A stretch of DNA of 64,000 bases from Rattus norvegicus (GCF_036323735.1 NC_086024.1:64148424-64212423), one strand, 5' to 3'. Positions 1-11,345 are shown, numbered from the stretch's first letter. Made by a program: numbers and translations. Notes: generated from the sequence alone by a model not told the origin.

Positions 1-368
1 ATGGAGTTTAATAGTAGTTACAAGCTGGTACAACCACTCTGGAAATAAATTTGGCAGTCCCTCAGACAATTGGAAATAGCTCTACGTGAAAACCCAGCTA
101 TACCACTCCTGGGCATATACCCAAAGATGCTCCACCACATCACAAGGACCACTTGTTCCACTATGCTCACAGCAGCCTTATTACTAATAGCCAGAAGCTG
201 GAAAGAACCCAGATGTTCCTCAACAGCAGAATGGATAAAGGGAATGTGGTATATTACACAGTGGAATTCTACTCAGCTATTAAAAACAGCTTCACAAACT
301 TTGTAGGCAAATGGATGGAATTCGACAATATAATTCTGAGAAGGAGATACATGATATATACTGACTGA
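1..368 (+). pseudogene. L1 ORF2 C-terminal remnant, frameshifted
   Basis: Two overlapping frames together cover the end of L1 ORF2, which in an active element encodes the endonuclease/reverse transcriptase. One frame (70-306) carries a PAIPLLGIYPK block and a WKEPRCSS block. The other (153-368) carries the following EFYSAIKN block and ends near 368. The switch between frames near 250-265 is a frameshift, so no intact protein tail is encoded. The upstream part lies outside the window. Confidence 0.8.
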
Positions 369-728
369 TATGTGAATATTAGCCCAAAAGCTCAGAATAC
401 CCATGATACAACTCACAGACCATATAAAGCTTAACAAGGGAAAAGGCCAAATCCACTTTGAAGGGGAACAAAATAATCATGGAGGCAGAGGGAGGGAAGG
501 GTCGGGGTGGGGGGAGTGGGGAAGAACCAGGTATGGGAAGAAACAGGAGAGAAATCCAGCAGGCCAGGAGAATGAATAGAAATTAGTAGCAGTGGGAGGT
601 GGGGAACTTGGGGAAACACTAGAAAGTCCTAAAAGCTAGGGATGCAAGAGATTCTCAGGATCCAGTGGAGATGACATTAGCCAAAATAACCAGCAGTGGG
701 GAGATAGAACCTGAAGAAACCACCTCTT

Positions 729-919
729 ACTCTCTCTGTCCCAGGCTGACCTTGAACTCAGGAATCTGCCTGCCTTTATCAGTACAAATAATAAATTTAG
801 CTGGGTGTAATCTTGTCCTGTAATCACCACTCTCCAAATCTCTACCTTTTTCCTTAGTATCTTTCTGACAAGCTGGCCTATGGTGCAGCTGCCTTTATTC
901 TTTTAGGTCTGTGATGCCC
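729..919. repeat. Duplicated ~190-bp unit, copy A (inside L1 3' UTR)
   Basis: This block matches 1967-2157 at roughly 94% by eye, with about 11 differences, and it interrupts the flanking L1 3' UTR. Its first ~45 bases resemble antisense B1 (gctgaccttgaactcagg). The rest, including a shared 'cagctgcctttattctttt' segment, I cannot classify. It may be a piece of a rodent LTR that carries internal B1-like sequence. Confidence 0.7.
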
Positions 920-1733
920 CTCGTATAATAGACATGACCCCCCAGTTGAGAGATGGGGCCACCCACCCATCTCATAATTTTTTACCCAGAATTGTTCCTG
1001 TCTAAAGGAAATGCAGAAACAAAAATGAAGCAGAGGCTGCAGGAAAGGCCATCCAAAAACCACCCCACCCTGGGATCTAGTCCATCTACAGACACCAAAC
1101 CCAACACTATTGCTGATGCCAAGATGTGCTTACAGACAGGAGCCTGGTATGGCTGTCCACTGAAGGGTTCTGCCAGCACCTGACTAAGACAGATGCAGAT
1201 ACTCACAGCCAACCATTGGACTGAAGACCCCAATGGAAGAGTTAGGGGAAGGACTAAAGAGGCTGTAAGGGTTGCAACCCCATTGGAAGAACAAGAGGAT
1301 GATGTAACAGGACCTCTCAGAGCTCCCAGAGATGCATCGGCCTGCCCATCTGTAGCAGAGGACTGCCTCATCTGGCATCAGTGGGAGGGGGAGGGCTTGA
1401 TCCTTTGGAAGCTTGATGCCCAGAGAAGGGTGATGTGAGAGGGGTGAAGTGGGAGTGGGTATGTGGGTGGAGGAGCACCCTCTTAGAGGCAAAGGGGAGG
1501 GGAAGGGGTGAGGGGCTTGTGGAGGGGAGACGGGTACAGAAGTAACAGTGAAAAAGAAAGACTCAAAATCAAATTGTGGGTATAAGCAAACACCAGTCAA
1601 CTCTAACAGACCAAAGCCCAGTCTTTTATTCACATATCAATTTAGTTGTTCACCCAATGTTCCTTCATGATTATCCCACCAATCAGTATTTTTTGACCTT
1701 AGCACCTTGACTAGTAGGAAAAGACAGCAAGCA

Positions 1734-1855
1734 CAGTTTTTTTTTTTGGGGGGGGGTTCTTTTTTTTCGGAGCTGGGGACCGAACCCAGGGCCTTGCGCT
1801 TCCTAGGCAAGCGCTCTACCACTGAGCTAAATCCCCAACCCCCAGTTTTTTTTTT
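1734..1855 (-). mobile_element. ID SINE (rat ID family), with target-site duplication
   Basis: The body at about 1768-1842 is the antisense of the BC1/tRNA-Ala-derived ID element. The internal Pol III A-box (tagctcagtggtagagcgc in sense orientation) and B-box regions are recognisable. The oligo(A) tail appears as the T-rich stretch 1737-1767, with a G-run in the middle. A 'cagtttttttttt' direct repeat flanks it at 1734 and 1843. ID expansion at this scale is typical of rat. Confidence 0.9.
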
Positions 1856-1867
1856 AAACATTGTAAA

Positions 1868-1955
1868 TGAACTCACAGATCTGCATGCCTTTATAAGCAC
1901 AGACAATAAGTTTAGCTGAGTGGGAACCAGCTCTGAGATCACCATTCCCACCTTG
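1868..1955. repeat. Duplicated unit, partial diverged copy C
   Basis: It aligns with the first ~90 bases of copies A and B (gaactcacagatctgcatgcc versus gaactcaggaatctgcctgcc). It is clearly more diverged and lies immediately upstream of copy B, so C and B form an imperfect tandem of about 100-bp period. Confidence 0.6.
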
Positions 1956-1966
1956 CCTGAGCCTAA

Positions 1967-2165
1967 ACTCTCTCTGTCCCAGGCTGACCTTGAACTCAGG
2001 AATCTGCCTGCCTTTATCAGTACAAACAATAAATTTAGCTGGGTATAATCTTGTCCTGTGATCACCACTCCCTAAATCTCTACCTCCTTCCTTAGTATCT
2101 TTCTAACAAGCTGGCTTACGTTGCAGCTGCCTTTATTCTTTTAGGTCTGTGATGAGGGGCACCTC
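1967..2165. repeat. Duplicated ~190-bp unit, copy B
   Basis: This is the near-identical partner of copy A at 729-919, in the same orientation and about 1.24 kb apart. The similarity ends in a 'gtctgtgatg' segment followed by related but diverged 'cctcatataatt' sequence. The unit is unclassified, with possible B1-like and LTR-like content. Confidence 0.7.
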
Positions 2166-2451
2166 ATATAATTCATATTGTATCCTTGTATTTTGCATAG
2201 TTGAGAAATTATACATTGTTGACCTCATGCTTTTAAGAGTTCTTTCTCACAGCCTTATGGGTTTTCCTGAAGGTCACAGCTTTTACCATTTTTGTTAAAG
2301 ATATAAACACACTCTTGCCTCCAGATCTTGTTATGTCACTGATTATTATGGAGTCTTGAACCTTGGCAAAGAGGACATTCCCCAATGACCTTGGTAGAAA
2401 GGATATTTCCTGAAGGAGGAACATGAAGTAAAATATCTCTATCTACATTAT

Positions 2452-2497
2452 ATATATACTATGTATATAATCATATATATACTATGTATATAATCAT
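2452..2497. repeat. AT-rich 23-bp tandem duplication
   Basis: Two exact copies of a 23-base TA-rich unit (atatatactatgtatataa followed by tcat) lie end to end in a wider TA-rich stretch from 2435 to 2520. Confidence 0.85.
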
Positions 2498-2896
2498 ATA
2501 AAATATATATATGTAATATAAACATGCTTGGTGGTCAGTAATTGTCAACACTTGTGTAGGACCATGCCCTGCTAGTTCTGTTCCAGGGGTGAGAAACCAC
2601 ATCACAGCAATATAGAAAAATAAAGTGTTTGTGATCATGTTATCATTTTATATTATCAATATATGTAATCTTTGGAAGCCTGGACAAATTCCACCATGTA
2701 CATTATAACTAAGATAAACAATGGTATCTTTGGGGTTTCATTTTATATAAAGATAGTCACTATATTTGGGGCATATTAGAGAGCAGAGAATATCATTATC
2801 TCTTTGATTCACTTCTACTATTTTCTTTATTTTTCTTTGATTCTGAACACAAAGTTATAGTTTGACCCAGGAAGACACTGAGGCAATCTTTGAAGG

Positions 2897-2933
2897 TTTT
2901 TTTTTGTTTGTTTTTGTTTTTGTTTTTGTTTTG
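2897..2933. repeat. (TTTTTG)n simple repeat
   Basis: T-rich array with a TTTTTG/TTTG period. Confidence 0.85.
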
Positions 2934-5900
2934 TGGCTAGTTCTTATATCTATAATGAATAGCCAAAATGTGAAAAAAAACTGTCTTTCACTGATTATAA
3001 TGTATAATAGTTATTACTTTTGGGTACTTTGTATTTCTACAAATAAGTAGACGTCTTTCATTTTTCCTGTTACTGTGGCAAGATGCAAAAATAGATTCTC
3101 TTCTCATAAATGCTAAAATGTGATCAAGAGAATTGGAGGAAATTCCAAAGTTATTTTAGCAGGCTTACCTAGTAAGTGGCAGGTCTGGTTCCTAGATTCT
3201 GGAGTCCATGTTCTGTCTTCTGTGATCGAACTTTTGTCTCATCTCACAGGCACTTGCAGTTTCTTAAGTGAAGCATTTTGTGCCTTTGAGTTAAAGGCCC
3301 AGGATGAGCTATAAATACACTGTGCAAAAGGGATTGCTCTTTTAGCAACAACAATAACAAAAATCTTATGAGTGAAGCCATGCTAATTAGAAACTGTGTG
3401 ATGGAGCTGCTTAGGAAAGTACCAACCCAATTTCTGGCAGAAGTCTGAGCATATAGCTTCTGCTTGCCCCACTTAAGCTCCAAATGCATATGTAGTGATT
3501 TCCCTTTATAACTCTCCATGGACAAAGCTTGCACTATGAGTTCTGAAAGTACATGAGTGGAAGGAAGCTGAGGAAGCTACTGCCTAAAATACAAACTCTT
3601 CTTAAAAAGCCTCCTTCCTCGCTGAGGCTGCCAATTTCCATAATTAGTCAGAGGCAATTAAGTATCTTAATTAGTTTGATCTTTATGGAATTTCCAGCAT
3701 ATTTCTATTTTGTAATCAGCGCTGAATTTGAGTATATGACTAATATCTCTTATAAGAGCCTACATTAGCATATATCAAAATAGTTTCCTGGAGCTGTTTT
3801 AGTGACATAATTTCCACATACATTTCAAGGAATCTCAGTGTTATGCATTATTACTTACTTGAAATAACATGCCTTCTTTTCTGTATACAGCACAGGATTA
3901 AGCATAATATAATTGCTTTTCTTTACTTTTTTGGCTCATACTCTCAGTCACAAACGTCTAGGTTGTGTTTAGAAACAATGTCATGAACATTCATGCAAGT
4001 GACACTTTATATTTTTATATAAAATAACTGTAACATAAAAATATGTGTAATATAGCAAGACACCAATTTAAGTGAGCATTACCAGTCTATTCAGCATTCA
4101 AGCCACAGTTGAGATTAACATTGATTTGATTAATGAATTTCTGTCTTTCAACTTTCCATTTATAGAAGCACTTAAAAGAATCTAAACCATTTACAAACAA
4201 GCCTGAGTTCTCCTCTCTTTCACATTTCTGTCTCTGTTTCTAAAGCCATTGGCCATGTCTGTAATTTAAGCCTTATATTTTCCTATTTGTAAGTCATTTC
4301 TTGAAGTCTTTACTGCCTTAAATTCAATCAGAATCCTCTCTATACGCCCCACCCCAGAGATACCTTTTCCTAAGAATGTGATTGGTTTTATTTATTTTCT
4401 TAACTCCATCTTTTTGTCTTGTGTTCTCATTTTTGTCCAGCCTTGCCTCTCCCAACCCCTTTTACCTGATACAGAAATGAATACATGATGGACTCCAAAC
4501 TGTCTGCATCCACAAGGTTCTCCCACATTTTTGCAGGTGAGACAGGGAAGATGTTAGGGGTATCAGGCTTAGAAGCAGACTGGCTTCTCAAGTTGAGTCC
4601 CATTTCAGACTTTGGAACAGAATCTAACTTCCTTCCTTCTAACAGGACAAATAATGGTGGGAGATGTGTAAATGTGAAGGTTTTGAGGGAGGACAGGGTT
4701 CGGGGGAAATCATGTAATTATAACCTAAAAAAAAAAAGTGAGTAATGCTTGGTAGTGGCCGAAACGTAAACTAAACACAAGTTTTAGTTCTTGGTGCTAG
4801 AACTGTATTTATCATACCAGGGTTTTCCCAGGGGTCCATTAAGGCTATTGAGTAGCTGGTCCTTTATATGTTCATCGTGCACACACAGAATTGCTATGAC
4901 TGAGAGTGGGATGAGGAAGAAAGAATGATTTTTCAATATTATGTATCAATTCCTTACCCATCCCATTTTCTAAAGGGACTTTTAAAAATACACCAGCATA
5001 TTCTATGCTGGTTTCTTTTTATTGAAGTAAGATATGGCTGTGCACTGAAATGTTTATTCTTAAGGTTTTAGAAACCAAAATTTTACTCAATTCTTGTTTC
5101 ATATGTAAGGAACATTTCAGCATATCCGAAGTGACAGTTTAACTACAAAAAAAAATGTTACTTTTGGTTTTAGCTTTAAGAGGTCATCAGAGATGTGAAA
5201 ACAAGCTATAAGCATTAGTGCACTTTATTCTGCCTCTAGCTTTTATCATGTCGTCAAAAAGAGTTATGGGCAGATTTTTGTTATTGTTTGTGCCATTCAA
5301 CTAGATTAAATAATGAAGGCCATTTTTTTAGTATTATATAAAACATCTGCATTTGTTTCAGGGTCTACTTCCCAAACTGGGAAACTCCTTTATGTATTTC
5401 AGGGCATCCCAGCATTCTGTTATGTTTCCTATTGGTCATCTGACTTTGGAACCAATGCTATGCTTCCAGCTTGTGGGGGAGCCTGTGCATCACGTCCTGG
5501 GCACGTGTAACATTGGGGCTTTATCTTCTGTGCATCTTTGTAAACCACACTATGGTTGGACGTTTACCCACGTATAGAATGTTTACTGAAAGATTCTGAC
5601 GTAAATAGAGCCATGAAAATGTAATGGTGAGTAAGATAGATGGGATATCTGTTCACATATCTTAACATTGTATTAAACAAACATACAGAAGAAAATGTGA
5701 GAATAGTGGAAATTATAGTATGAGTATGGGACTCTTCTTTAGAAACTTGGTTCATAGGATTCATAGGAAAATGATGGCTTTACACCTGGAAAGCCACTTT
5801 GACAGTCTGCTTTGTAACTGTTAAGGGGAAATTGGGCTCAGTGATCTTAAGACATCATATTATGAGAATATCAAATGCATGTGTGGATTGTCTACTGGTA

Positions 5901-6309
5901 ACAAAAGTGTTATGATAATATCATCAGGTAATGTATATTTTCAATTATGTATCAGTATGTCTATTATAGTGATATACATTATGGTATACTGTAAGATAAT
6001 GGTATAACGGTATGATTACCCAGATATAATGGTATTTTATTTTGTTTATAGAAACTATCTTCTTTCCTTTTACTGTAGCATTAATTAAGCATCATAGTAT
6101 ATTTTTTTACATATTCAATTTCTTTTGTATAATTCTATTTTTCAAAGATTGGAACATCATATAAACCTCAGTATTCTAACCTTAATTCACCAAATGAAGC
6201 ACACACCCCACATAAAACTGTCTAGTTCTGGGAAATTCTTCCTGGTGAAACTTTTCGTTTCTGAGTTTAAGTTGTTTATACCTTCTTGATTCAATTGCTA
6301 GAATATTAG

Positions 6310-7200
6310 GTTGCATGACTTAAGCAGTTTATCCATTATCCATTTCTTCCTTATTTCCTACATTTGGAATATATGTTGTCACAATGTCCCCAGGGATCCC
6401 TTAGATGTCATTGTAATCTGTTGGAAGAACTTAACTATTGGCTGTAATTCTGTTAATTGGGTCTTCTTCGTCCTCATTTTATTTTGGTCTGGAATTTGTC
6501 ACCTTGTTAGTGTTTCTCAAGTTCCACGTGTAACTTGATTCTGCATAGGTATTTTTCTCTTCGTGAGTTAATTCTACCCTATAGGTTCTCTTTATGGATG
6601 GGCTTGTTAAACTCCTCCATCTCTGAAGCCTGGTGCTGCATCTGCTGAAGCTGGTGTTACTGCTCTGTGTGCCTGGTGTGGTCCGTTCCCTGCTCACTTG
6701 CATCTCACCAACTGTTTAATGTGAGCGTTTGGGCTGACCTCTCCTTTGATTTTAAATTCATTCATATCTTTTCCCTCTTCGTGTGTTTCTTGAAGATAAC
6801 AGATAATTGGATCCTGCTTTTTGTTTTTGTTTGTTTTGTTTTTCTTCACTGCAGTCTGTGTCCTTGAATTGGTGAGCTAATGGCATTTCCTCTAGGGTTA
6901 TTATTGAGAAGGCTTTGGTATTTCTTATGATTTTATTTGTTTTTCCTCTTGATGATTTAAGTTTGCTAGGTTTTTTTTCCTTCCTTTCAACTTCTTACAG
7001 TGTTTTCAGGGTTCTGTGCTGCCTGTGCAAAGGCCTCCCTGCCTCTCCTGTTTATTCTTCTCATGAAGTCACCTTTGGTCATAGTATTCATTTAAATATG
7101 TATAGTATACACTTAAGCCACACTTTGCTCACTACTATGACACTCTTGGCCGATGTTTGCTCATATATTTATTTCTCGGTTCATTTTCTAAGCTTATGAC
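6310..7200 (-). mobile_element. Ancient L1-like fragment (ORF2 5' region), antisense
   Basis: The stretch around 6785-6960 (gtttcttgaagataacagat, aattggatcctg, then 'gggttattattgag') reads as the antisense of the start of mammalian L1 ORF2. There the endonuclease begins, and a phrase equivalent to 'DPxICCLQET' is expected. It is heavily diverged and its limits are uncertain. An old L1M-type element is the best reading. Confidence 0.4.
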
Positions 7201-7583
7201 AGAATATGTCAGATCTGGTAGTTAGAATGAAAAGAAGCTCATCCAGCTCTCGGCTCTGATGTCTGGAATGTCTAAGGAAGGGCCTGATAGTAGCTTTTGA
7301 TTGAGGCTTCTTGCCATGTCATTTAATGGTGGATGCTAGAAGTACTGGGGAGTGCAAAGCCGGGCAGTGAGCAGCTGGGGTTCATGGCTCTTGCAACAAG
7401 TTTACCCTTAGTGCATCTAGGCCGCCGTGACCAAGACCTTGTTTTACTCAGGTGGTCCAGTGTCATGAACTTCTCTTGCCTCTATTCTTGCCTTCTTAAC
7501 TATCAGCTCCACTGATCTTCCTGTGTAGTTTGATACAATATGACTGGTCTAAGATGTATTCCCTTCTTCAGCTTTAGAAGACT

Positions 7584-7870
7584 TTGGAAAGACGTGGTCC
7601 TTCTTTGTATATTTGGATAAAATTCAGGGTAAAGTCATTCGGATCTGCACATTCTGTTAAACCTGTTTTGGTGAGAGGTTTGATTGCCGCTCCAGTCTCT
7701 TCATTGATTATAGATTTTGCTCAGATTGTTGACTTTTTCCTTGATATGGTTTCAATAGTCCATTTCTTTTCTGCAAGGAATGTAATAATTTTTTATCTAT
7801 TTCTCTGCTCAGATAATGTTGGGCTATGTTTTACTAGACTTAACAGGAGGTTTGCTATTAGCTTTGCGTA
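7584..7870 (-). mobile_element. Ancient L1-like fragment (pre-RT/RT region), antisense
   Basis: The block from 'tatatttggataaaattcag' through 'ttcattgattatagattttg' resembles antisense L1 ORF2 just upstream of and inside the start of the reverse transcriptase domain. It is diverged, and its frame is kept open only in the wrong (plus) direction. It lies to the right of the ORF2-start fragment at 6.8-7.0 kb. That is the wrong order for a single minus-strand L1. Confidence 0.35.
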
Positions 7871-7884
7871 TGATAGTCTCATAT

Positions 7885-8033
7885 ATAATCTCAAAATCTC
7901 AAGATCTCACTTTGTATTTCAGGCCGACTAAAACCCAGTGTGTAGGCCCGGTTGATATTGAATTCATGTGATTCTCCTGTCTCGGCCTTTCAACTGCTAG
8001 TATTAGAGATATGAGCGATCACAGCTGGTTTAA
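7885..8033 (-). mobile_element. Diverged B1/B4-type SINE, antisense
   Basis: Antisense B1 landmarks occur in order: 'atctcactttgtat', 'caggccgac', 'gattctcctgtctcggcctt' and 'gctagtattagagatatgag'. The copy is highly diverged and has no preserved tail. Confidence 0.55.
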
Positions 8034-8261
8034 TTCAATTTTTTATCTTAAGTCAGGAAAGTTTTATTTCTGTTGCTTAATAAAATACATTGTTAAGTTT
8101 TAAATACTGTAGCATTTAAAAACAGGTTTTATATTAGATCTCAGACATGTAGATCTAATGTGTTATTCAGTTTCCCCTGAGCTGACATAGCTGTTCAGGA
8201 CAGCTGGCACATGTAATGAGTTTGTGTGGAGGAGGGGTCTCTTCTTCCCATGCTGTTTTAC

Positions 8262-8330
8262 AGCCTTGGAGATAGAACCTAGGGCATCATCGTGCCGGTA
8301 AGTATGCTACCAAATGGGGAAGTTTGTCAC
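8262..8330 (-). mobile_element. tRNA-derived half of a B4/ID-like SINE, antisense
   Basis: The sequence 'ggagatagaacctagggc' followed by 'taagtatgctacca' mirrors the B-box and A-box region of ID/B4 SINEs in antisense. It could be the 3' half of the same B4 as 7885-8033, separated by about 230 bases of later or diverged sequence. Confidence 0.45.
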
Positions 8331-9144
8331 AGAACACGATCTTGCAGTAAATGTAGCCCAGGCAGGTTGCTGAGAGTGCTGGCTTCTGCGAGAGTTAAAG
8401 CTGTTTCTTGACTGTCTCTCGACCCATGTTCTAGAGAGTTGGAAGGTAAATTAAGATAGTATCAGTGTACTCTGTATTCAGTCAGAACCCTACTGGCAAC
8501 TGCGTTGGGATGCATGTCCTAAGGACTCTGAAATCCAGCAGTCCTTTCTTCTTGTTCCCCACTTAATTACTGATACATATAAAAATACTTTAAATTTAGT
8601 AGCATTCAGTGTTGGTTTAATGTAATGGTTCCTTATGATAAAAAGGAAATTTTAAGTACCGAGTACATGCTTCATATTCTAGCAAGAACGTATTTATCTC
8701 TGGTTTGTTGACTTATTCTTCTTTATTGCAGTGTCTATGACTGTAAGAAACTCCTTTAATGGATGTGTCCCTCCCCGGCCTTTAGTGTTTCTCTGTGACC
8801 ATTTATTGCACAAGTATTGATTTCAGAATATCTTTCTGATTTTCCCTTGGCAATTTGAGTTTGTGTACCTGTGCCAAGAAAGGATTTTATTTGTTTCCAT
8901 GCACATAGTTTATGGGGCTATGTGCTTTTTCCAATAATTGTTTTACTAGAGTCAATAGGAGGCTGGTTAATAGTTTTTCATACAGTAATAGAAGTTTTTG
9001 AAGCAGGGAGAATGTAATCATGAAATTTAGAAATAAGCAAACAAGGGCCAAAAGATTTAGGCTGTGCATTTCCTGTAAGTACTCTGAGTTTTGAAATTAA
9101 GCAGTACATTTTTGCATTGGGTGAGAGTAGTTGCAAAGATAAAA
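8331..9144. other. Unique AT-rich stretch, nothing recognised
   Basis: No repeat family, gene or ordered motif is recognised. The open frames are short and have no coding signature. Confidence 0.4.
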
Positions 9145-9290
9145 CAATAATGATCAGGGTTGGGGATTTAGCTCAGTGGTAGAGCGCTTGCCTAGCAAGC
9201 GGAAGGCCCTGGGTTCGGTCCCCAGCTCCGAAAAAAAGAAAAAAGAAGAAGAAAAAGAAAAAAAAAAACAAAAAAACCCCAATAATGATC
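9145..9290 (+). mobile_element. ID SINE with exact 11-bp target-site duplication
   Basis: The ID body (9156-9230) has intact-looking Pol III elements: A-box 'tagctcagtgg' and B-box 'ggttcggtccc'. An A-rich tail (9231-9279) with GAA interruptions follows. The target-site duplication 'caataatgatc' is exact at 9145-9155 and 9280-9290. The close match to the ID consensus implies a recent insertion. It is not a functional tRNA gene because it has the SINE tail and duplicated target. Confidence 0.95.
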
Positions 9291-9315
9291 GCAGACATTG
9301 GTTCTAAGTGGTAGG

Positions 9316-9317
<2 letters not shown>

Positions 9318-9365
<48 letters not shown>

Positions 9366-9430
9366 TGTGTGTGTGTTTGTATTTGTGTGAGTGTGTGTGT
9401 ATTGTGTGTGTATATGTGTTTGTGTGTGTG
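9318..9430. repeat. (TG)n microsatellite, interrupted
   Basis: Alternating TG for about 113 bases with TA, TTTG and GAG interruptions. The purine-pyrimidine alternation has Z-DNA potential. Confidence 0.95.
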
Positions 9431-9703
9431 ACATACATTGAAATAGGAGTCGGAAGCTTAACCAGACCAGCTAAGGAAGTTATTAACTCTTCGTCTGTCT
9501 TGCCTTTTTGATGTGTAATGCCTTTGCTATTTCTCCTGTTTGCAAGCATGCAAGAAGGTTAACTGTGTGGAACTACTCAATGTTTTTCCATCATGAATAT
9601 TATCCGTTTGCATGGTTGTCAGCAGTCAACCTTGGACTGTAGTATCACTTGTATGAAGCTGAGGACAAAGCCCCATGCTTTGTTTAAACATCCATCTTAT
9701 TGT

Positions 9704-9758
9704 ACACACACACGCACACACGCACACACACATGCACGAACACACACACACACGTGTA
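9704..9758. repeat. (CA)n microsatellite, imperfect
   Basis: CA dinucleotides with CG and TG interruptions, ending in 'cacgtgtata'. It lies only ~270 bases from the complementary (TG)n array at 9318. Confidence 0.9.
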
Positions 9759-10607
9759 TAATTCCCCTTTATATTAGCAGGCGGTGTACACTAAAGGATG
9801 TGCCTGCACACACACTTGTGCCTTTGGGGAGTTCATATTTATCAGAGGGTTATGTTTATCATCAGTTTTAAGAGGGCCGAAGGGGTCGTAAGAAAGTTCC
9901 ATTACATTTAAGTCACTTGAAGTTTGATATTTTAAATTGTACTTGGAAATTCATTATTTCTTAGGTGGCAATAAAATTATGAAATGATAAAGAATTATAG
10001 ATTGTTACTAATTTTAAGCATTGCAGCAATGTTATTTCTTTTTTTCAAATATTTTATCGACATTTTGTAGATATTCCCCTATGAGTGGTTATTCTTGGAG
10101 TAATTTTATTACCGTTCACTAGATGGATTATGTTTCATTCCTGCCTTGATCAGATAATGTGCTAAACATTTTAGGAAGAAGTTTTCTTCAGGGAGTCAAA
10201 TTACAGCTCAGCCCTTACCAAAGATGTGAAAAAGGATGTTCTCAGGAGCCCTCAAAGCACCGCAGTGACCACCACTAACCTTAGCAATGTGTAGCGATCC
10301 CAGGTGTACTCAGTGATGACCCTCATGCATCCTCAACAGTGACCATATTGACTTTGGAGTTCACATTCTGTGTTGCTACTCACATGTAGTTTGTTACACA
10401 CTATAAGGAGGAACCCAGTCCTTACAATCGATCGTAACATTAATTCCTTTGTTGGTATGTGTAATCTGTCTTCTATTCATTGTTATGTTATTTCTACTTT
10501 TTGGAAACAGTCCAAATAGTAAGGCAAACATGCCACAGCCATGCATATTCTAGAACTCCATTAACAGGTATGTTTAATGTTTGTGTCACATGTATGTCTT
10601 CATGTAT
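9759..10607. other. Unique noncoding stretch, nothing recognised
   Basis: AT-rich DNA without a recognisable gene or repeat. Confidence 0.4.
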
Positions 10608-10800
10608 TCTCTAAAGAATAATTCATTTAGTCTGCTAACAACCATGTGATCCATATACAGCCAATTTCTAGATGATATAACTAGGGTAAGGTGGTTAAAT
10701 AACTTGTTTTATAGGTAACATATTACGAAGCCAGGAGTTGAACCATGATGTCATACCTTTTGCTGAGGCACTATGGTGCCCTCTATGTACCTAATGAAGC
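10608..10800 (-). mobile_element. MIR SINE, antisense
   Basis: It follows the antisense MIR order: 'attcatttagtctgctaaca', 'agatgatataactaggg', 'ggttaaataacttg', 'gaagccaggagttgaacc'. MIR copies are ancient and mammal-wide, and this one has the expected divergence. Confidence 0.6.
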
Positions 10801-10883
10801 TTCTGGTTAACCTAAATGGTGCTTCCCCTGGAAAATCATGTGTGAGACTAATAGGAACTTGTACACAGGGTTAATAAGTTCAT

Positions 10884-10917
10884 TTTCTAAATCACTATAG
10901 TTTCTAAATCACTATAG
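10884..10917. repeat. 17-bp tandem duplication
   Basis: Two adjacent exact copies of 'tttctaaatcactatag'. Confidence 0.85.
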
Positions 10918-11204
10918 TTAGTGTGTCAAATAATATGGGAGAGGGGACAGACACACATTGCAGATTTCTGTTTATATTTAATTTATAATATAATATGCCT
11001 GGATTACGGTCAGATTCTCTTGTATGAGCTGACAGAAAAGGTTATCCTGTCATTCTTTTTATGGTTAAAGTGACTTTAAGAGTAGCATCTTTGGCCAAAT
11101 TATTCACTGATTTTATTAGATTTTAGGCACTATTTGGAATGTTGCTTGCTTAGAGGAGAAGAATGCAATGTCAGTGTCTGTAGTCACTTTAAGACCTGGT
11201 GGGT

Positions 11205-11345
11205 GTGCTTCCTGACCTTGACAAGTTAATTACTCATATAGGTATAAGAGTCTCATACTGGTAAATGGAGGGACTATTTATCTATGGCATTTTGGAATGC
11301 CTAGTATGTCTCAATTTTGGTTAAATATAGCATGAATAAATATAA
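11205..11345 (+). mobile_element. Probable MIR SINE, sense
   Basis: 'gaccttgacaagttaattac', then 'actggtaaatgg' and a later 'gcatgaataaatat' follow the sense MIR core order: the tRNA-related 'gacctTGGGCAAGTT' region, the 'gtaaaatggg' core and the 3' 'caataaatg' end. Strongly diverged. Confidence 0.45.

Larger units (their letters stand above)
1..1570 (+). mobile_element. Old rodent L1 3' end (ORF2 tail plus 3' UTR), interrupted
   Basis: The first ~370 bases encode the C-terminal part of L1 ORF2. They are followed by a purine-rich 3' UTR segment (about 480-560) and by L1 3' UTR sequence shared with the copies near 21.2-22.4 kb and 46.4-47.1 kb. The UTR is interrupted at about 729-919 by a repeated unit of different origin and resumes with the segment that also occurs at 21740. 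The element is truncated by the window edge and its 3' boundary near 1545-1570 is approximate. Frameshifts and divergence mark it as old and inactive. Confidence 0.85.
2166..6190. other. Mostly unique AT-rich noncoding DNA
   Basis: I see no recognisable gene or young transposon here. Contents include two 23-bp AT-rich tandem copies (2452-2497), a (TTTTTG)n run (2897-2933), and a repeat-free block at 3540-3800 rich in TAATTA/CAATTA motifs. Open frames are short and unsupported. Confidence 0.5.

Noticed and set aside
982..1633. Overlapping 129- and 149-codon minus-strand frames
   Set aside because: They lie antisense within the L1 3' UTR. Similar antisense frames recur in the other L1 copies.
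9156..9230. tRNA-like sequence with A and B boxes
   Set aside because: It is the body of an ID SINE with A-rich tail and target-site duplication, not a tRNA gene. The same applies to 1768-1842 and 39301-39375.
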